A DNA stretch of 64,000 bases from Neelides folsomi (GCA_034687125.1 JAQGBZ010000077.1:62001-126000); one strand, 5' to 3'. Counted from the first letter of the stretch, positions 39,659 through 53,512 are shown. The notes: generated from the letters alone by a model not told the origin. Translations and numbers: made by a program.

Positions 39659-40674
39659 TATGAATGAAAACGAGAAGGTAAGCTTTTACTGAAAGTTTAT
39701 GACTATGAAAAGAAAATTCAACAAGAGGTGGTGATTAATTATGCAAGGAAGAATAGAAATGGAAGGATATGGGATAAGGATGGTGGATTAAATTAATTTA
39801 TCAATAGAATACTTTACTTATTTAATTAATATTGCGAAATAAATTCAGAAATAAATTAGGCTCAAAAGGATCAGAAATTAGTACAGGGTAGATGCATGGA
39901 CATTGAGTTACAATGTGAATCACTGGTGAGCATGTTGAAAAGAAAAAAATATGTGGATTGGCTTTGGCTTTGACTTCTAATAGATGAAGACTTATTTGAT
40001 TTGCCCTGTTTGTTTTGTATTGTTTTGTTGTTCCTTGTTCGAGTTGTTGATTGTTTCGAACAAACAATTTGTCAGTATTTTGTATCAAGTCGATTACTGT
40101 CTATATCAAGATCAAGTTTTCGGTGGCAGATTTTAAAAATACATGCAACGTTATAGGGCTTGGGCTATATTGTAGAGTTCAGTTTTTAGTTTTACATGCA
40201 ATTGCATGCTAACCAACAACAAAATTTAAACAAAGAGATCGTTTGAATTCGAATTCCCTCTTCAATTCAATTTCAATTATTTTTCCGGTTTCCGCCATAT
40301 TACCGCTTTCCGGCCTTCTTTCCCACCTTCCTTTCGCCGTTTTCGATTTAAAGGTTTGTACTGTACTTTTAACGTACTACTATTAAGAAAGTCATTTAAA
40401 AACTTTAGCACAATTGGATAATTGGCAAATGTTTACATTTAATTTACGTAAATATTTATAGTAAGTCTAAAGTAAGCATTTTTACAGATCGGGACTTTCG
40501 TCGTTAATCTCCATCATTAACCTAAAAGGCCTCTAAATTAACATTCTCTCGGCATCGTAAAGTATGGTAATTATAATGAAACTGAAATATTAAGCAATTT
40601 TCAATTTGCTGTGTACTTAATATTATATTATATTTGGAATCTAATGCAATCACGATTGGACTTTTTAACAGAAA
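39659..40674. promoter_or_regulatory. Divergent promoter region NUBP1 / COX7B-like
   Basis: The two genes point away from each other across about 1 kb. It should hold both promoters and 5' UTRs. An acceptor (tttttaacag) lies just before the COX7B-like ATG, implying a spliced 5' leader. An open minus frame at 39822-40088 has no recognisable domain. Confidence 0.4.
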
Positions 40675-41001
40675 ATGAGGTTTTTGAAAGAATGTGGTAT
40701 TCTTGGAAGGAAGCTGCAAAATGGATTCTTTATGGGACGAATTTCTCAAAGGGCGATGTCTGGACCAGCCCATGTTCCACCACCACATTTCAAGCTGTTT
40801 CATATGGATGAGGTTCCCCTTCCACAAGGGGACTGGTTGAGAAAATACCAGGAAAATAATAGGACTTATAACATGCAACTCGCCGCAGCTATTGTGTTCT
40901 TATGTATGACTCTCTTTGTTGCGAGCAAGAACATCAATTTCAACTGGTCTTATCCAGAACTTGAAGACTCCGACTCCACGTCTACTCCGAAGAAATGTTG
41001 A
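40675..41001 (+). CDS. Small mitochondrial inner-membrane protein, COX7B / Deltamethrin_res-like
   Basis: Single coding exon, 108 aa, starting at an ATG three bases after a good acceptor. The N-terminus is basic and free of acidic runs (mitochondrial presequence-like). The segment VPLPQGDWLRKYQENNRTYN precedes one TM helix (MQLAAAIVFLCMTLFVAS). A PxxGDWxxxYxxxxxxYN motif followed by a single helix is the layout I recall for the insect Deltamethrin_res family, linked to cytochrome c oxidase. Here the C-terminus adds an acidic Ser/Thr tail. The family call rests on motif memory. Confidence 0.6.
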   Translation: MRFLKECGILGRKLQNGFFMGRISQRAMSGPAHVPPPHFKLFHMDEVPLPQGDWLRKYQENNRTYNMQLAAAIVFLCMTLFVASKNINFNWSYPELEDSDSTSTPKKC

Positions 41002-41501
41002 AACCTCTCAATGTAATCACTCACTAATAACCTTTTGAAATTACAGTTTGAGATAGAAATTAAATATTTCAAAAATACATAATTGATTGTGTTTTCTTCT
41101 GCCATGATATTTATTAATTGAGATACTCATAATGTATCAACTTGCAATCTATATTAATCTTACAATATAATGTTAAAAACGATAGTATTAAAAACACCTC
41201 TCTAAATAGTCTGGATTTGGATCCATCCCTTCTTTACAGGTTCACCATTACATGTGTCATCTACTACACTTTTATAGAGAAGGGAATTGCGCGACATTCA
41301 CTATTTACTAAATACTAAAGTCGGTTTCAGTCTGTTCATTATACATTTTGCATTGACTTCATTGTGTACGAATGGAAGGAATTGTTAATTTGTAAGCATT
41401 TATTTAGTTTTTTAAATCCCTTTATTACCTAAATATAGTGCACAATTGGTGCACAAGAACATTAAACTTATTGATAAACCCATTTCTGAATATAATTGAA
41501 A

Positions 41502-43137
41502 ATGACGAGTAAATTATTGTATAAGCTTGATCGCATAAATAGGATCAATCTCGTTCAATCATTTCGCCTCATCCAAAGAATGCCGATAAGGTAGCAATAC
41601 AAAATATTTATATTATTTATCAATTATTTATAAACTACATTAATACAAATCCCATGTTATTTACTTCATAATACTTACAACTAAAATTCTAAACTTTATA
41701 GGTTATTCTCGACTAAAGACGATGACGAAAACGATAAAAGAATTAGCGAAAAGGCGAGCAAGGAAGAAGTAGTGCCGAAAGGAAAAAGTGCAATCGCTAG
41801 GGATAATCTAAAAAATCTATTGCTGTCTATTCCAAAAGTAAGGACGTAGCTAATACCTTATATGATATTAATGATATATTTTATTTAGAAATTAGATAAT
41901 TTCAATAATTGAGAAAATACTAAACTAATAAACAAATTAGGTAAAGAAGGACAGCAGCGATGATCCGAAAGAACAAAAGGTGTTAAATTACAAACTCGCT
42001 GTACCAGAAAGAATTTCAAGAAAACAACGTGAGAAAGAAAGAGCAGAGCGTGAAGAAATGGAAAACAAGGGGCCGAAATTAAGTAATTAGAATATACACT
42101 CTTATAATTTTTAAAACATAAAATAAACATCCTACTAAATATTTATCTAAATAATGTGTTTAAAAATTATTTCCAGGCGAAGAGTTTCTCAAAGCTGTTA
42201 AAAATGTTGCGGCTTCAATAGAAGGAGATCCTAGTGTCACAGAGAGCGAGTTAATTCAAAAATTAAAGTCTCAGACTGTGGGACCGAAAATCAACATGAG
42301 GTAATATATTATGTTAAAAAATGTATAATAAATAAAACAATTAAATAATTCTTCAAAAAGAACACTAATTTATGGTAAACTAATTGGATACTTTTACTTA
42401 TTTGAATCAGTGATCTTTTTACCGGAATGATCGTCGACAAAAAAAAATCCCCCCCGAAAGGAGATGCCGAAGGAAGTAGAGCCGAAAGAGTTAGACATAT
42501 TCTTCAAGACTCCGGAAATAGAGATCAGAGACAGAGGAGATCAATGGACGGTTCTCATTCAAGAGATTCAAATTCAAGAAGACAAGAACAGACTTATAAA
42601 AAAATTGATTTGTTCAATGACAAACCACTTGGCATATTTACAAAAAGAGAAACTTCTCAAGAGTCACTTAGTCATTTACATGTTTGGGACAAACTCGACC
42701 AAAAAGAAATGGAGCTTTCTGCTACTCATCCACCAGCAAATGGTTTTGAAGAGATGATCCTTTGGACCAAGAAAGGAAAATTGTGGAAATTTCCGATTAA
42801 TAACGAAGACGGTATATAAATAATATACAACCCAGTATAAATAATAATATCAGCATTTATTGAATCTTTACTAAATTTTGGATTCACTGCTTGTACAGGT
42901 ATGGACGAAGAAAAGAATACTTCATTTCAAGAGCATGTCTTCCTTGAACCCAAAATTGATGTGTGGTGCCCAAAGAAAGGACCGATTCGACAATTTATGG
43001 AACTCGTCTGTGTTGGTCTTTCGAGGAATCCTTTCTGGACAGCTAAGGAAAAGGATAATATCCTTAATTGGTACAGAGAGTTTTTTAAAGGAAAACAAGC
43101 TATTTTGACTGATTTAGGAATTGGACAAATTAAATAA
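41502..43137 (+). CDS. MRPS31: Mitochondrial ribosomal protein S31
   Basis: Six exons (41502-41590, 41702-41837, 41941-42082, 42177-42300, 42411-42811, 42899-43137) join to 376 aa. A basic mitochondrial presequence comes first, then a charged coiled segment (RKQREKERAEREEMENKG). The conserved C-terminal MRPS31 block follows: HVFLEPKIDVWCPKKGPIRQ, FMELVCVGLSRNPFWTAKEK and WYREFF. It is a small-subunit component of the mitochondrial ribosome. It converges on ATAD1, with about 430 bp between stop codons. Confidence 0.92.
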
Positions 43138-43571
43138 GAAATACTGCTAATTATTATGATTTAATGATTAATAGCTTTTCTATTGTTAACCAAATAAAAA
43201 AGATAGGTAATAAAATTGAAATAAGTTGAGTAGAACAATTTTAAAAAGACTTTTTCTATTTGTAGTTAAATTATCATATAAAAATATGAATTTTAAATCT
43301 ACATTATGCAATAATGTAAAAAATTGTCTCACATTTTACATAAATCTACGCGAGAATTAATTATTATAAACTAAATATTAAAATCACTAAATTGCTTATC
43401 ATTCTTTAATCTTTAATTTCATTCAGAGACCTAAAAGATTTACATTCTTTTATATGTATTTAATAAGCACATTTCTATTTATTACATCAATAGCAAGGAT
43501 AAACGAATCGCACTTTGTATATCGTTGACTGGAATTAACAACAATGAATAGATTTATTAATTAATATTACT

Positions 43572-44996
43572 TCAATCCAAATCGAGCCTTTGTCTTGAAA
43601 TTGGATTCCCACAATGAGCTCTTGCTTCCTTTGCCTTCGACACTGCAGATTCAAAGTCTCGCATAGTGATAGGGCGGAGTGACATGTTACGTGAACCAGT
43701 TGATGTTGATGCCGATGAATCTCGAGTTTCACGGGATGCAAAAGGATTGAGTTTGGAGAACCAGCTGCGATTACATTCTGCCTCTCTAAAAAAGGTTATT
43801 GTTTTTTCATACTCAATTAATTATAATTTAATGGCTTTTGAATTCATATGATTAATTTATTTTAATTTACCTCATTGCATCGAGATCTTCGTCATCTACA
43901 CTTTGAGAAATTGTAGGATCTCTTGAAAGTTGAAGATCAGCAAGACATGCAACAGCAGCCGATCGAGCAACTTCTTTCAAATCAGATCCAGAGAATCCAT
44001 CAGTCAGTGAAGCCAACCTTCCAAGATCAAAGTCTGATGATAAGACTTCGTTCTTAAGCGTCAGGTCTAGAATATGCTTCCTTTGACCAATGTCTGGAAG
44101 AGGGATGTGAAATTTAGTGGCCATTCTTCGTAAAATTGCCCCATCCATATCCTTTGGCCTGTTCGTTGCTCCCATTACAATCACGGTTTTCTTAGGATCT
44201 GTTATTAATCCGTCCCATAAGGACATGAACTGGGCCTTCATCATTGCAGTAACTTCATGATCTTGTGTGGCTCGAAGTCGAAGAAGAGAATCAATTTCGT
44301 CGATAAAAATGATGCAAGGCTGCAATTTTTCAGCAAGTGTGAAAACAGCGGTGGTCAACTTTTGCGACTCCCCATACCATTTGTCAGTTAAAACTGAAAC
44401 ATCAAGATTGATGAACCAGCAACCAGCTTCCTTTGCCATTGCTTTTGCAATAAGAGTTTTTCCACATCCTGGTGGTCCATAGAGTAAAACTCCTATAAAA
44501 GTAAATTAAAGCAAATATTAAATTATAATTTTCATAAATGAGTTTTCAATAATGCCTACTTAAAAAAAGTAAATATTAGTTAATGAGGTTAACCTTTCGG
44601 GGGCTGAATGAGTCTTGATACTCTGCTCATTTTCTTTTGGGCTAAGACTGGATTGATCACTGTCTTCTTTAATTGCTCAATGACATCATCAAGACCAGCG
44701 ACATCGGCCCATGACACTTTGAGATGATTAGGATCAACAAGGTGAGATGCAATCATAATTTCATATTCATTAAGATTGACATTCTTCACTCCAAGACGAT
44801 CCATTAGCGCTCGAGCTTTTCCTTTCGCTTTCTGCTTTTGTTGATACGTTGGGTCAGCATATCTTAGAGCCCATCGTACTAAATAGAATGTTAATATCCC
44901 AAGACCTCCAGCTCTTATCAGGGATAGGACAACTTCTCTTCGATTGATAACCATTTCTTCAACGGGTTCGATCTTCGATAGCACTCCTCCGGTCAT
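43572..44996 (-). CDS. ATAD1: ATAD1 / Msp1 outer-membrane AAA ATPase
   Basis: Three minus-strand exons (44996-44594, 44492-43871, 43785-43572) join to 412 aa. An N-terminal TM helix (LIRAGGLGILTFYLVRWALR) precedes the AAA domain: WADVAGLDDVIEQLKKTV, Walker A LLYGPPGCGKT, pore loop KWYGES, Walker B IIFIDEIDSLL, sensor GATNRP, and GFSGSDLKEVARSAA. This is the Msp1/ATAD1 family, which pulls mislocalised tail-anchored proteins from the mitochondrial outer membrane and peroxisomes. The C-terminus is longer than in human ATAD1 (361 aa) and has a Ser/Thr-rich insert. Confidence 0.95.
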
Positions 44997-46434
44997 TATT
45001 TTTGCAATCTATAATAATAGAATTAATTATATGAATTAGTGTTATATTATTCTGTTACAAATTAATTTATAACTTAAACATTAAGTATAATTTTTATCTT
45101 GAATTGTGTACATCTATGTATAATGAGAGCAAGAGGGCTGATGGCTGAATATAAAACAATGTGTGTATTGATTTTATTTTACCTTTGAACTTTAACGTTG
45201 AACGAATTTTGTAGAGATATTCGTAGATTAGTAATACTTTTTAGTGTCTTTACTTTAGATTGACAAATAAAATCACAAAACCATCTAGGAATACAACTCA
45301 ATTCAATTACCCAACTTCAGTTTTCAAAATTTGGAATTTTTATTTTCAAGATTATGAGAAAATATAAATCATGATGGTTTTTAAATGTTAAAAAATATTA
45401 AAATCCTATTCTAAATTTCACTATAAGTTGACTGAATTAAAAGTTTAATCACTTTATTTAAGAAAATATTAAATTATCGATTTTAATTTCATTCCTGTTT
45501 CATTTTCTTGTTCAATCTTTTCTATTCCAATTCCAAGTGTGGTTTAACTTCCGCGAATAAGCTCGAATTCGAATGTGTTTTATTCTCCTATACTCCTATC
45601 TAAGTGTATTATATCCTTCTCTATGATATAATCATCATGGTAAAACCATGCCACTATCATACATTGATCCTATATTCCACATGCGATGATATACCTCTAT
45701 ATAGCGTATCGCATTTGAAAGTGGAGAATATCAAAAGTTGGCGCGAGAGAGGCGGAGTTTCTTTTGAAGCAATTGAAGGAGTCTCGTCTCACCTCGCACT
45801 CGCAGACAGCGGCTGTGTCCTACGAAGACGCCACTTTTACATCTCGCCCTCGACGACAACTTGATATTTCGTAAGTGACCCCTTTGACCCAAACAGAAGA
45901 CATCCTCTCTCACATACAATAATCTATTTCCTCTAATTAGAGTTAATTTCGGGTATAAAAATTAACAGGGATTTGTCCTCAAACTCAATCACGAGTTTCA
46001 TTTCATCATGGCTTCCATGTTCTCATAAGAAGCTACTCATTTTCTCCTTCTGTACAATGCATTCCCAAACCTTTCGTCCCTTTGCTTGATAACTCGACCC
46101 AACTGAGTGAAAAATTAAATCAGTTTAATTTAATTATTCTTCATTGATATTCTCTTCCGATCCTCAAATTAGTTTCAGCAGGCATTGAATATCATAGGTA
46201 CTTGAATTCATTAAGTGTTTTGGGAAATTGCACGATATGTCTTTGTTAGAAAATCACCGCTTTGGGAAAGCGCGAATGGCGCCCACAGGCAACCCACAAG
46301 GACTAGTAGTTCATAATTATAGGGCCCTTTTTTTAGACCTCTTATCACTAATTATAAAAAAAATAATTAATACAATGCATAATTAAATACATAATTATTA
46401 AATTGGTGACTATTTCTTTTTATAGCGTTGCAAG
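44997..46434. promoter_or_regulatory. Divergent region ATAD1 / HP1 with an HP1 5' leader exon
   Basis: A GC-richer stretch around 45730-45872 ends in a good donor (gatatttc|gtaagt at 45872/45873). The HP1 coding exon begins after an acceptor (tttttatag at about 46425). HP1 therefore probably has a non-coding first exon here. The exact start site cannot be seen. Confidence 0.45.
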
Positions 46435-47417
<983 letters not shown>

Positions 47418-48172
47418 TTCTCACTTCCTAATCTTATGATCGAATTTGAGTTTCCAAATATCAACTCTTACGCGTACATGTTAGTTATGATTATAATTTC
47501 ATTTAAATTTTTTCTAACTATATTAAGTTTAGAGACAGTAATTGAATGTACATGTAGCTCCTGCTACATTTGTCTGAATTCTTTATGCCGTTTTACTATC
47601 CTATACCTATAAGTTCTATTCTCATTTCTTTGAATAAATATCTTTTCTTTAAAATATTTATTAATTTACGTTTTTCAGCATTCCTTGTTTCAAAAAGTAT
47701 TTTATTTATATACTGTTTCAATTTAAGGATTTTGATGTTAACCTCTTGCATTAAAGAATAAATTCTCTACTTTTATGACTTTTTTTTCTTAATGTTTTGA
47801 AATACCTAATTGAAATAACATCAGATGTTACATATAATAACTTCCTAATGTTTTTATACCCAGAGTCGACATCTTAGCACTATAAAAATAGCGTGTTACT
47901 TTAAAACTTTAAACGTCTAAAGTAAACATCGTAATTAATTTTTAGTCTTCATCGTTAGTATGAATACATATCCTACATAGTTTACTTCAAGTGTATTCAT
48001 TTTAGAAGGATACTGGCTCTGTTATTAAAACAATTACTTATTCGATAAAAGATAAAAATGCCAACCTATTTTATCAATTGATATCATACAAATAGATTAT
48101 AGCTTGTCAAATTGTATTTTTTACAAACTTTCCTTCAGTTCATATTGAAAAACGAGTTTCTAAAAACCAGAT
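47418..48172. other. HP1 3' UTR and spacer
   Basis: AT-rich. The first part is HP1 3' UTR. No other gene seen before the DCXR-like start. Confidence 0.5.
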
Positions 48173-49174
48173 ATGACATCCATAGAAGTTTCTTTCGAAG
48201 GAAAGTCAGTTTTAATCACTGGAGGAGGAAATGGTAATTGTGAAGCTAATATTTTAGATCTTTTTTAATTAAGGATGTAGTCGAATCTGTATATTATTAA
48301 TTATTTTGCTTAGGAATTGGAAGAGAATTGTGCAAGCGATTGTATTCTCTCAAAGCAGAGGTTTTCGCATTAGACAAAATCGAAGATGATCTTAAATCTC
48401 TGGTCGGAGAGTGCCAGGGAATTAAGACTATTTGCGTTGATTTAGCTAATTGGAATTCAACCCGAGAGGCTATATCAAAGATTGTCGGGCCAATAAATTG
48501 TCTCGTTAACAATGCAGGAATTGGTGGCAGTCAGAATTTCATGAATATAACTCCTGAGCGCTTTGATTTGTAAATCCCTATTTAACTTTATGGTCAATAT
48601 TTTTGCCTATTTAATTTATTGAATTCAAAACAATGCAGGCAAATGGACGTTAATGTAAAGGCAATTATTAACGTTTCTCAAGTCATTGCTCAGAAGATGA
48701 TCACTGAAGGAAAAGGGGGTTCAATTGTCAATGTTTCTTCTTTGGTAAGCTAACTTTAAGATTAAATGACTTATTGTGGAGATATTTTCGGAAAATAGTA
48801 TTATGATAAATCATCAAAATTTTAATTAGGCATCAAAGTGTCCGTCGAGAAGTTCAGTAGCTTACAACATTACAAAAGCGTCCGTCGACATGTTGACAAA
48901 GTCGATGGCTGTAGAATTAGGTCCACACAACATTCGGGTCAACACAGTGAATCCAACAATTGTGATGACAAATATGGGACGTGATTTTGCGGCATCTTCT
49001 GCGTCCAACAATCCTATGGATAATATTCTAAAGAGCATTACTTCTAGAACTCCCCTGGGAAGAATTGCTGAAACCCATGAGATCGTCAATATTATAATTT
49101 TCCTTCTCTCGGACTTGGCCCCAATAATTAATGGGGAACACATTTTTGGAGATGGTGGATATTCTTCTTTTTAA
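48173..49174 (+). CDS. DCXR: Short-chain dehydrogenase, L-xylulose reductase (DCXR)-like
   Basis: Four exons (48173-48233, 48314-48569, 48639-48744, 48830-49174) join to 255 aa, classical SDR size. Motifs in order: cofactor loop ITGGGNGIG, VDLANW, NNAGIGG, VNVSSLASKCPSRSSVAYNI with the catalytic Ser and the Tyr-x3-Lys (YNITK), then NPMDN, RTPLGRIAE and EIVNIIIFLLSD. The overall pattern is closest to DCXR/carbonyl reductase 2, which reduce L-xylulose and dicarbonyls with NADPH. The C-terminus is Ser-Phe rather than the usual Cys of DCXR. Other SDRs of this cluster remain possible. Confidence 0.85.
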
Positions 49175-49307
49175 CTTTTAGTTTAACTGGCTGTAGTACC
49201 TTGTTAAAAGGTAAAATACTTTTGTTTAAATATTATTATATAAATTATAGCCATTGAAATGCTTGCATTCAATAAAGACATTCGTTTGCGATATAGTAAA
49301 TATGGTA

Positions 49308-49702
49308 TACCGTATTAACCCAAGAATTGTCCGGTACCCAAATTATGTCCGCGGGCGGAACCTGAGATTTTTAATTATATCCGGCCCCCTAAATATACCC
49401 GGGTCACTTTTTGAAATGCGCGATAAATTAAATATTTAAATAGCGTTCTTTTTCATTTAAAATTTTAAACCTTTTTTGCCAACTTGAAGCAAGCGAAGCT
49501 GTTATTTATGACAATACCAGCGACTCTTCATCAGAAGAATCTTGGTCTGACGCTTAAAATTTAATAATTTTTAATAAAAACGGAATTTTGAAATAGTCCA
49601 ATCCTAAATTATTTTAATTATATCCGGTACCCAATTTATATCCGGGGGTCAGAGGCTATAATTTTAATTATGCCCCGGGACAATTCTTGGGTTAATATGG
49701 TA
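49308..49702. mobile_element. 395-bp TA-flanked TIR element with a transposase-like remnant
   Basis: The ends are inverted copies: the left carries attaacccaagaattgtcc and the right its complement, with one mismatch in about 25 bp. TA flanks both sides (49306-49307 and 49703-49704). Inside, 49486-49557 reads as an acidic Ser-rich C-terminus (SDSSSEESWSDA, stop), as seen at the end of pogo/Tigger-type transposases. This suggests an internally deleted pogo/Tc1-type element that kept the last codons of its transposase. Sub-terminal GC-rich motifs with ccggtaccca recur near both ends. Confidence 0.75.
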
Positions 49703-49704
49703 TA

Positions 49705-50645
49705 TACAAATACAAAAGATTTTCATTTTGAAACCTAGTACATACACGTACATATGTACATACTTACCTATGCATGTAATAAATATGTATGCACATATAT
49801 AAGATATAAAAAGTGTTAAATGAATGAACTGACATTTATCTAAAACTAATATTTAATATTCATCTCATCAGCCAGTGTAATATGTAATGTATAGGTAGTA
49901 TATATTAAAATGTATCAAAATGACGTCAAAAATTTTTGCCCAACCCATATCCTTCCTTGTATTGTTGTTAAAAAATTAAAACAACGATCAGCAAGCATAA
50001 TATTGCTGATTCCAAAATTGATGAGATCTCTGATGCTGTTGGAGTGAACCCATAACGGTGACTCCAATGCAAGTACTTATTCTGTCTTTATAAATATTAT
50101 CATGTACACATGTAAATACTTAAGGCTATTTGATTAAATATAGATATACCTTTATATAAAATGACTCTACTAAAATGGTATGAACTTGGAGTTTGTCTGG
50201 TCCATATTCTTTCAATGTTTGAGCCAGGATATGAATATGAAAGGTATGAACCGTGATAGTACTTTGGTGAATGGGTATTCCCGTTATACCTCCCAAACTC
50301 CCAGAGTCCATCCAACTTTACAACCCCACAAATAACCACAGTCACTCCTCGACCGTCCCAAGTTCAATAAGGAAATTGTCAATCGCCATCTTATCTCCAG
50401 ATTTAATCCTCAATTTCTTCACAACTTCTTCTCAAATCTTGGAAATAGGTGAGTTTAAGCATTCCACTTTATGGGAGAATTGTAATTTGTCCATATTATT
50501 ATGAAAATATTGAAATATTGAACGTTGATTTAACTTGCTGTGTATAATATTCATGTGTTAGAAAATTAGAAAGGCATTATTGTGAGTTGTGAGGCTATTG
50601 TTAGCATAAGTAGGTTATAGTTTAATAACTTGTGTTTTGGAAAGG
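49705..50645. other. Intergenic, possible leader of the small membrane gene
   Basis: AT-rich with short tacgta/tatgta repeats at about 49738-49800. A GC-richer part at 50270-50450 ends near a candidate donor and could be a non-coding exon of the downstream 63-aa gene. No coding chain supported. Confidence 0.35.
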
Positions 50646-50837
50646 ATGGGAGACGTTTCTGATACTGTGATCGGATGGATGATCCTCTTCTCTTTGACTA
50701 TTGCTCTCGTCGGATGTTCTCTTTGGGTCTCCTCTTGTTACATCCTTTACTCCTGGCAGAGGTTGAGAGCTGAATACTCGAAACAGAACAAGCTCCTCCG
50801 AAACAAGAATTTGATCAAAAACGGAATTCATAACTAA
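50646..50837 (+). CDS. 63-aa single-pass membrane protein
   Basis: An ATG-initiated frame encodes an acidic start (MGDVSDTV), a hydrophobic helix (WMILFSLTIALVGCSLWVSS) and a basic tail (YSWQRLRAEYSKQNKLLRNK). This is the layout of a small integral membrane protein with a positively charged inside face. I do not recognise a family. In favour: it uses a real ATG and has a clean one-helix design rather than compositional noise. Against: there is no splice or homology evidence. Confidence 0.5.
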   Translation: MGDVSDTVIGWMILFSLTIALVGCSLWVSSCYILYSWQRLRAEYSKQNKLLRNKNLIKNGIHN

Positions 50838-51728
50838 TCATAATATAATTCTTTATGTTAATGTACCTGTAGTTATAATATACAAACCACATCTTACACT
50901 AGTAATATTACATATCCTAACAGTACATATTTACCATTATATTGTATTAGATGTTCAGTATGTACTACTGTATACATTGTTTATTATATAATTTATCAAG
51001 CTCTTCACCTTTTCTCTATACATTTTTATAATCTTTCATTGCAATTATACTAAAATAGAGTATACAGGTATGTATGTAGGTATTTTTGGAAATGCCAGCC
51101 ACCATTGCCAATCATGGCAAATACTTTATAATACTCTTTTATAAGCAAATATTGTAAAGAAAAAAAACATGTACCTATTATAATATGGACTTTATATCAA
51201 CAATTTAATAAATTTATTATCATCTATGATCTGACCTGAAGTTAATTTGGATGGAGCATTTACTATTTGCATATTAGGTACAGGTAGTCTACCTAGAGTA
51301 GAGTATGATAGTCTTTCAAGAATACTTCATTCATTTTATCATGATTCATAGTAACACTTGTAACATCATTATTTGATTTTCATTCCAATTTTCCCCCTAA
51401 ATATGCATGATTTTATTGAATTATAGCCTAACTGTAAGAGTAAGACAATTTTACTTAAACACTTTAACTATAATACCAATTGGTATACAATTAATTGTTA
51501 CTTGATAACTACTTGCTTATCATGAATTGCAATCCAGCAAAATTATTTATGACGAATTCTGGGTATTAAACAAAATTATTCTTGCATTCATGTACTAATG
51601 TTAGCATTGAGCTTTATACTTTTCCATAAAATGTTATTAATTTTACTCTTCATTTCACTCCCACGAAGATTTAATAAATGATGTTCAATGTATGAATTAG
51701 GAGGAATGGTTGTATAAACAATACAGGT
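50838..51728. other. Spacer before the SAXO-like gene
   Basis: AT-rich with no supported exon. The true start of the downstream gene may lie near 51678. Confidence 0.35.
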
Positions 51729-51729
51729 C

Positions 51730-53512
51730 AAGATTGTGATAAGGAGCTTCTTACCGATTACACTGCCAATTACAAGAAATGGGGAATGAAGAAATATGAC
51801 GAAGTAGAAGCGGCACTTCGAGCGTATGGAATTAACCAAAAAGCTTACAACCCCCAAGAGAACGTTTCCCAAAATCAAATTTGGACTCCTCGGGTTGGTT
51901 AAATTTTAATTGTATTTAGATTTTGTTATAATATTTTAATTTATTTACCAAGTTGTTGAATAGATATTTCTAACAGTATGCATTCAGCAGAGGAGATCGA
52001 AACAGCATTGCACCTTTCACTGACTGCACACCAACAACAGAAAGATTTCGGTTCGAAACCTCCTACATGCGTGATTTTTATAATATGAATTGTGACAAGA
52101 AAAAGATAAATAATGGTCGACCTTTGAATCCACTTTGCGTCCAACAAAATTTTAAATGTCCATTTACAAATGAAACAACTTACTCAAGAGCCTACGACAT
52201 TCCTCTTGGTACAATCCCCATGAAATGCTCCAAGGACGAGAAACCCAAAGAAGGATGTGCAGAACTTATTTCGATGGTTTATTGAATTAGATAAAAATAT
52301 TTATAATGCTACATTAATTGAATTGAATTCCAATTTACGTACTTTGTTCTCTATCTGAAAATCTAATTTAAGCCTAATCATCTTTTAAGGATAACCCATA
52401 CCCGGCAGGAATTACACTTAAAATTGGTCAATCCGCCTTCAGAGAGATTCGTGAACCGGTGAAGAAGATCAATGTCATTAAGCCAGGCACAGACACGTCA
52501 GATTGTCCAGCATGTCCACGGGATATTCCATGTTGTCCTTGTCCAGACATTTCTAAAATATGTGATGCATGTTGCGGATGTGAATATCCTTGCAAGTTAC
52601 ACATGGCAGCTGCTATTCCGCGAAGAAAGTATCCGACTGTAATGGGAACTCCGAGATATGTTATAGATCCTAGAGACCCTCCAAAGAAACCCGTTGTATA
52701 CTCAGGAGGTAAGTATACTTAAAGATATTATAGATCTTCCATGATTAAAAATTGTATGATTCAGGTCGCAGTCGAGTTGCCCAAGATGAGATAAAGAAAG
52801 AGAAGGAAAGAATCAGAAATGAAATTGAAGAAGAATGGTGCCGATTTCCTCCAGAAGCTCATGAATCAACTCACCGAGCTGACTTTAAACGACCCCCAGT
52901 CAAGCCTACTGATTACAAGGGAAGTTTTTCAAAATCAAACATTTCTATGATTAATGACAAAAATTGAAGGTTTGATTTTGTTTTTTTGGTAATTTGTAGG
53001 AAGCTACAATAATAGCGAGCAAAACCAAAGCAAGAATGACAGCACCGTATTCAATTTATGCTTTAGAAGGAGGGAAAAAACCTCTGTTTGATCATGTCTC
53101 GACATATCAGGTTTGTGATCAACAGATTAATTTATTATTGAAATTTTATGCCTTACATTATAATTTTCATTTATGCCTAACTATTATAATTACAAATGAT
53201 TAAAATATATAGGTCGATTACACAAATGGAGACGTTGTTCTTGTGAGGAATGAAAGAACGCTTCATCCAGAATTCGACCCTGAAGACGGAATACCTAGAG
53301 AGAGCATTGATCAATCGAAATGCACAAATGCACAACCTCAAGATGAAATGTCTCCTCCTTATGACTTCAATAAATACAAATGCGGTTCAGGGGATTGCAT
53401 GGAAGTCATCTATGAGTCGGCTGTTGTTCCGGAAAGAACGGAAGAAAAAGAACGATGGGGCCAAGATTGGGAATATTTACCCACTGGACAAACTGATTGT
53501 AGGAATTGCTAA
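51730..53512 (+). CDS. Cys-rich axonemal (SAXO/FAM154)-like protein, 5' end unresolved
   Basis: A chain of frames separated by short introns: about 51730-51895, 51980-52280, 52390-52709, 52765-52950, 53000-53111 and 53213-53512 (stop). Short repeated units such as FRFETSYMRDFYN, TNETTYSRAYDIPLG and HESTHRADFKRPPVKPTDY resemble the Mn repeats of SAXO proteins, which bind axonemal microtubules. A cluster CPACPRDIPCCPCP, then CDACCGCEYPC, has about twelve cysteines in 40 residues; SAXO proteins also have a Cys-rich part. The start Met and two joins could not be fixed. A sperm or cilium role is inference from the repeat likeness. Confidence 0.5.

Noticed and set aside
45731-45919. Cys/Arg-rich frames on both strands near the HP1 leader
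   Set aside because: The stretch is better explained as the GC-richer non-coding first exon of HP1, with a clear donor at 45873.
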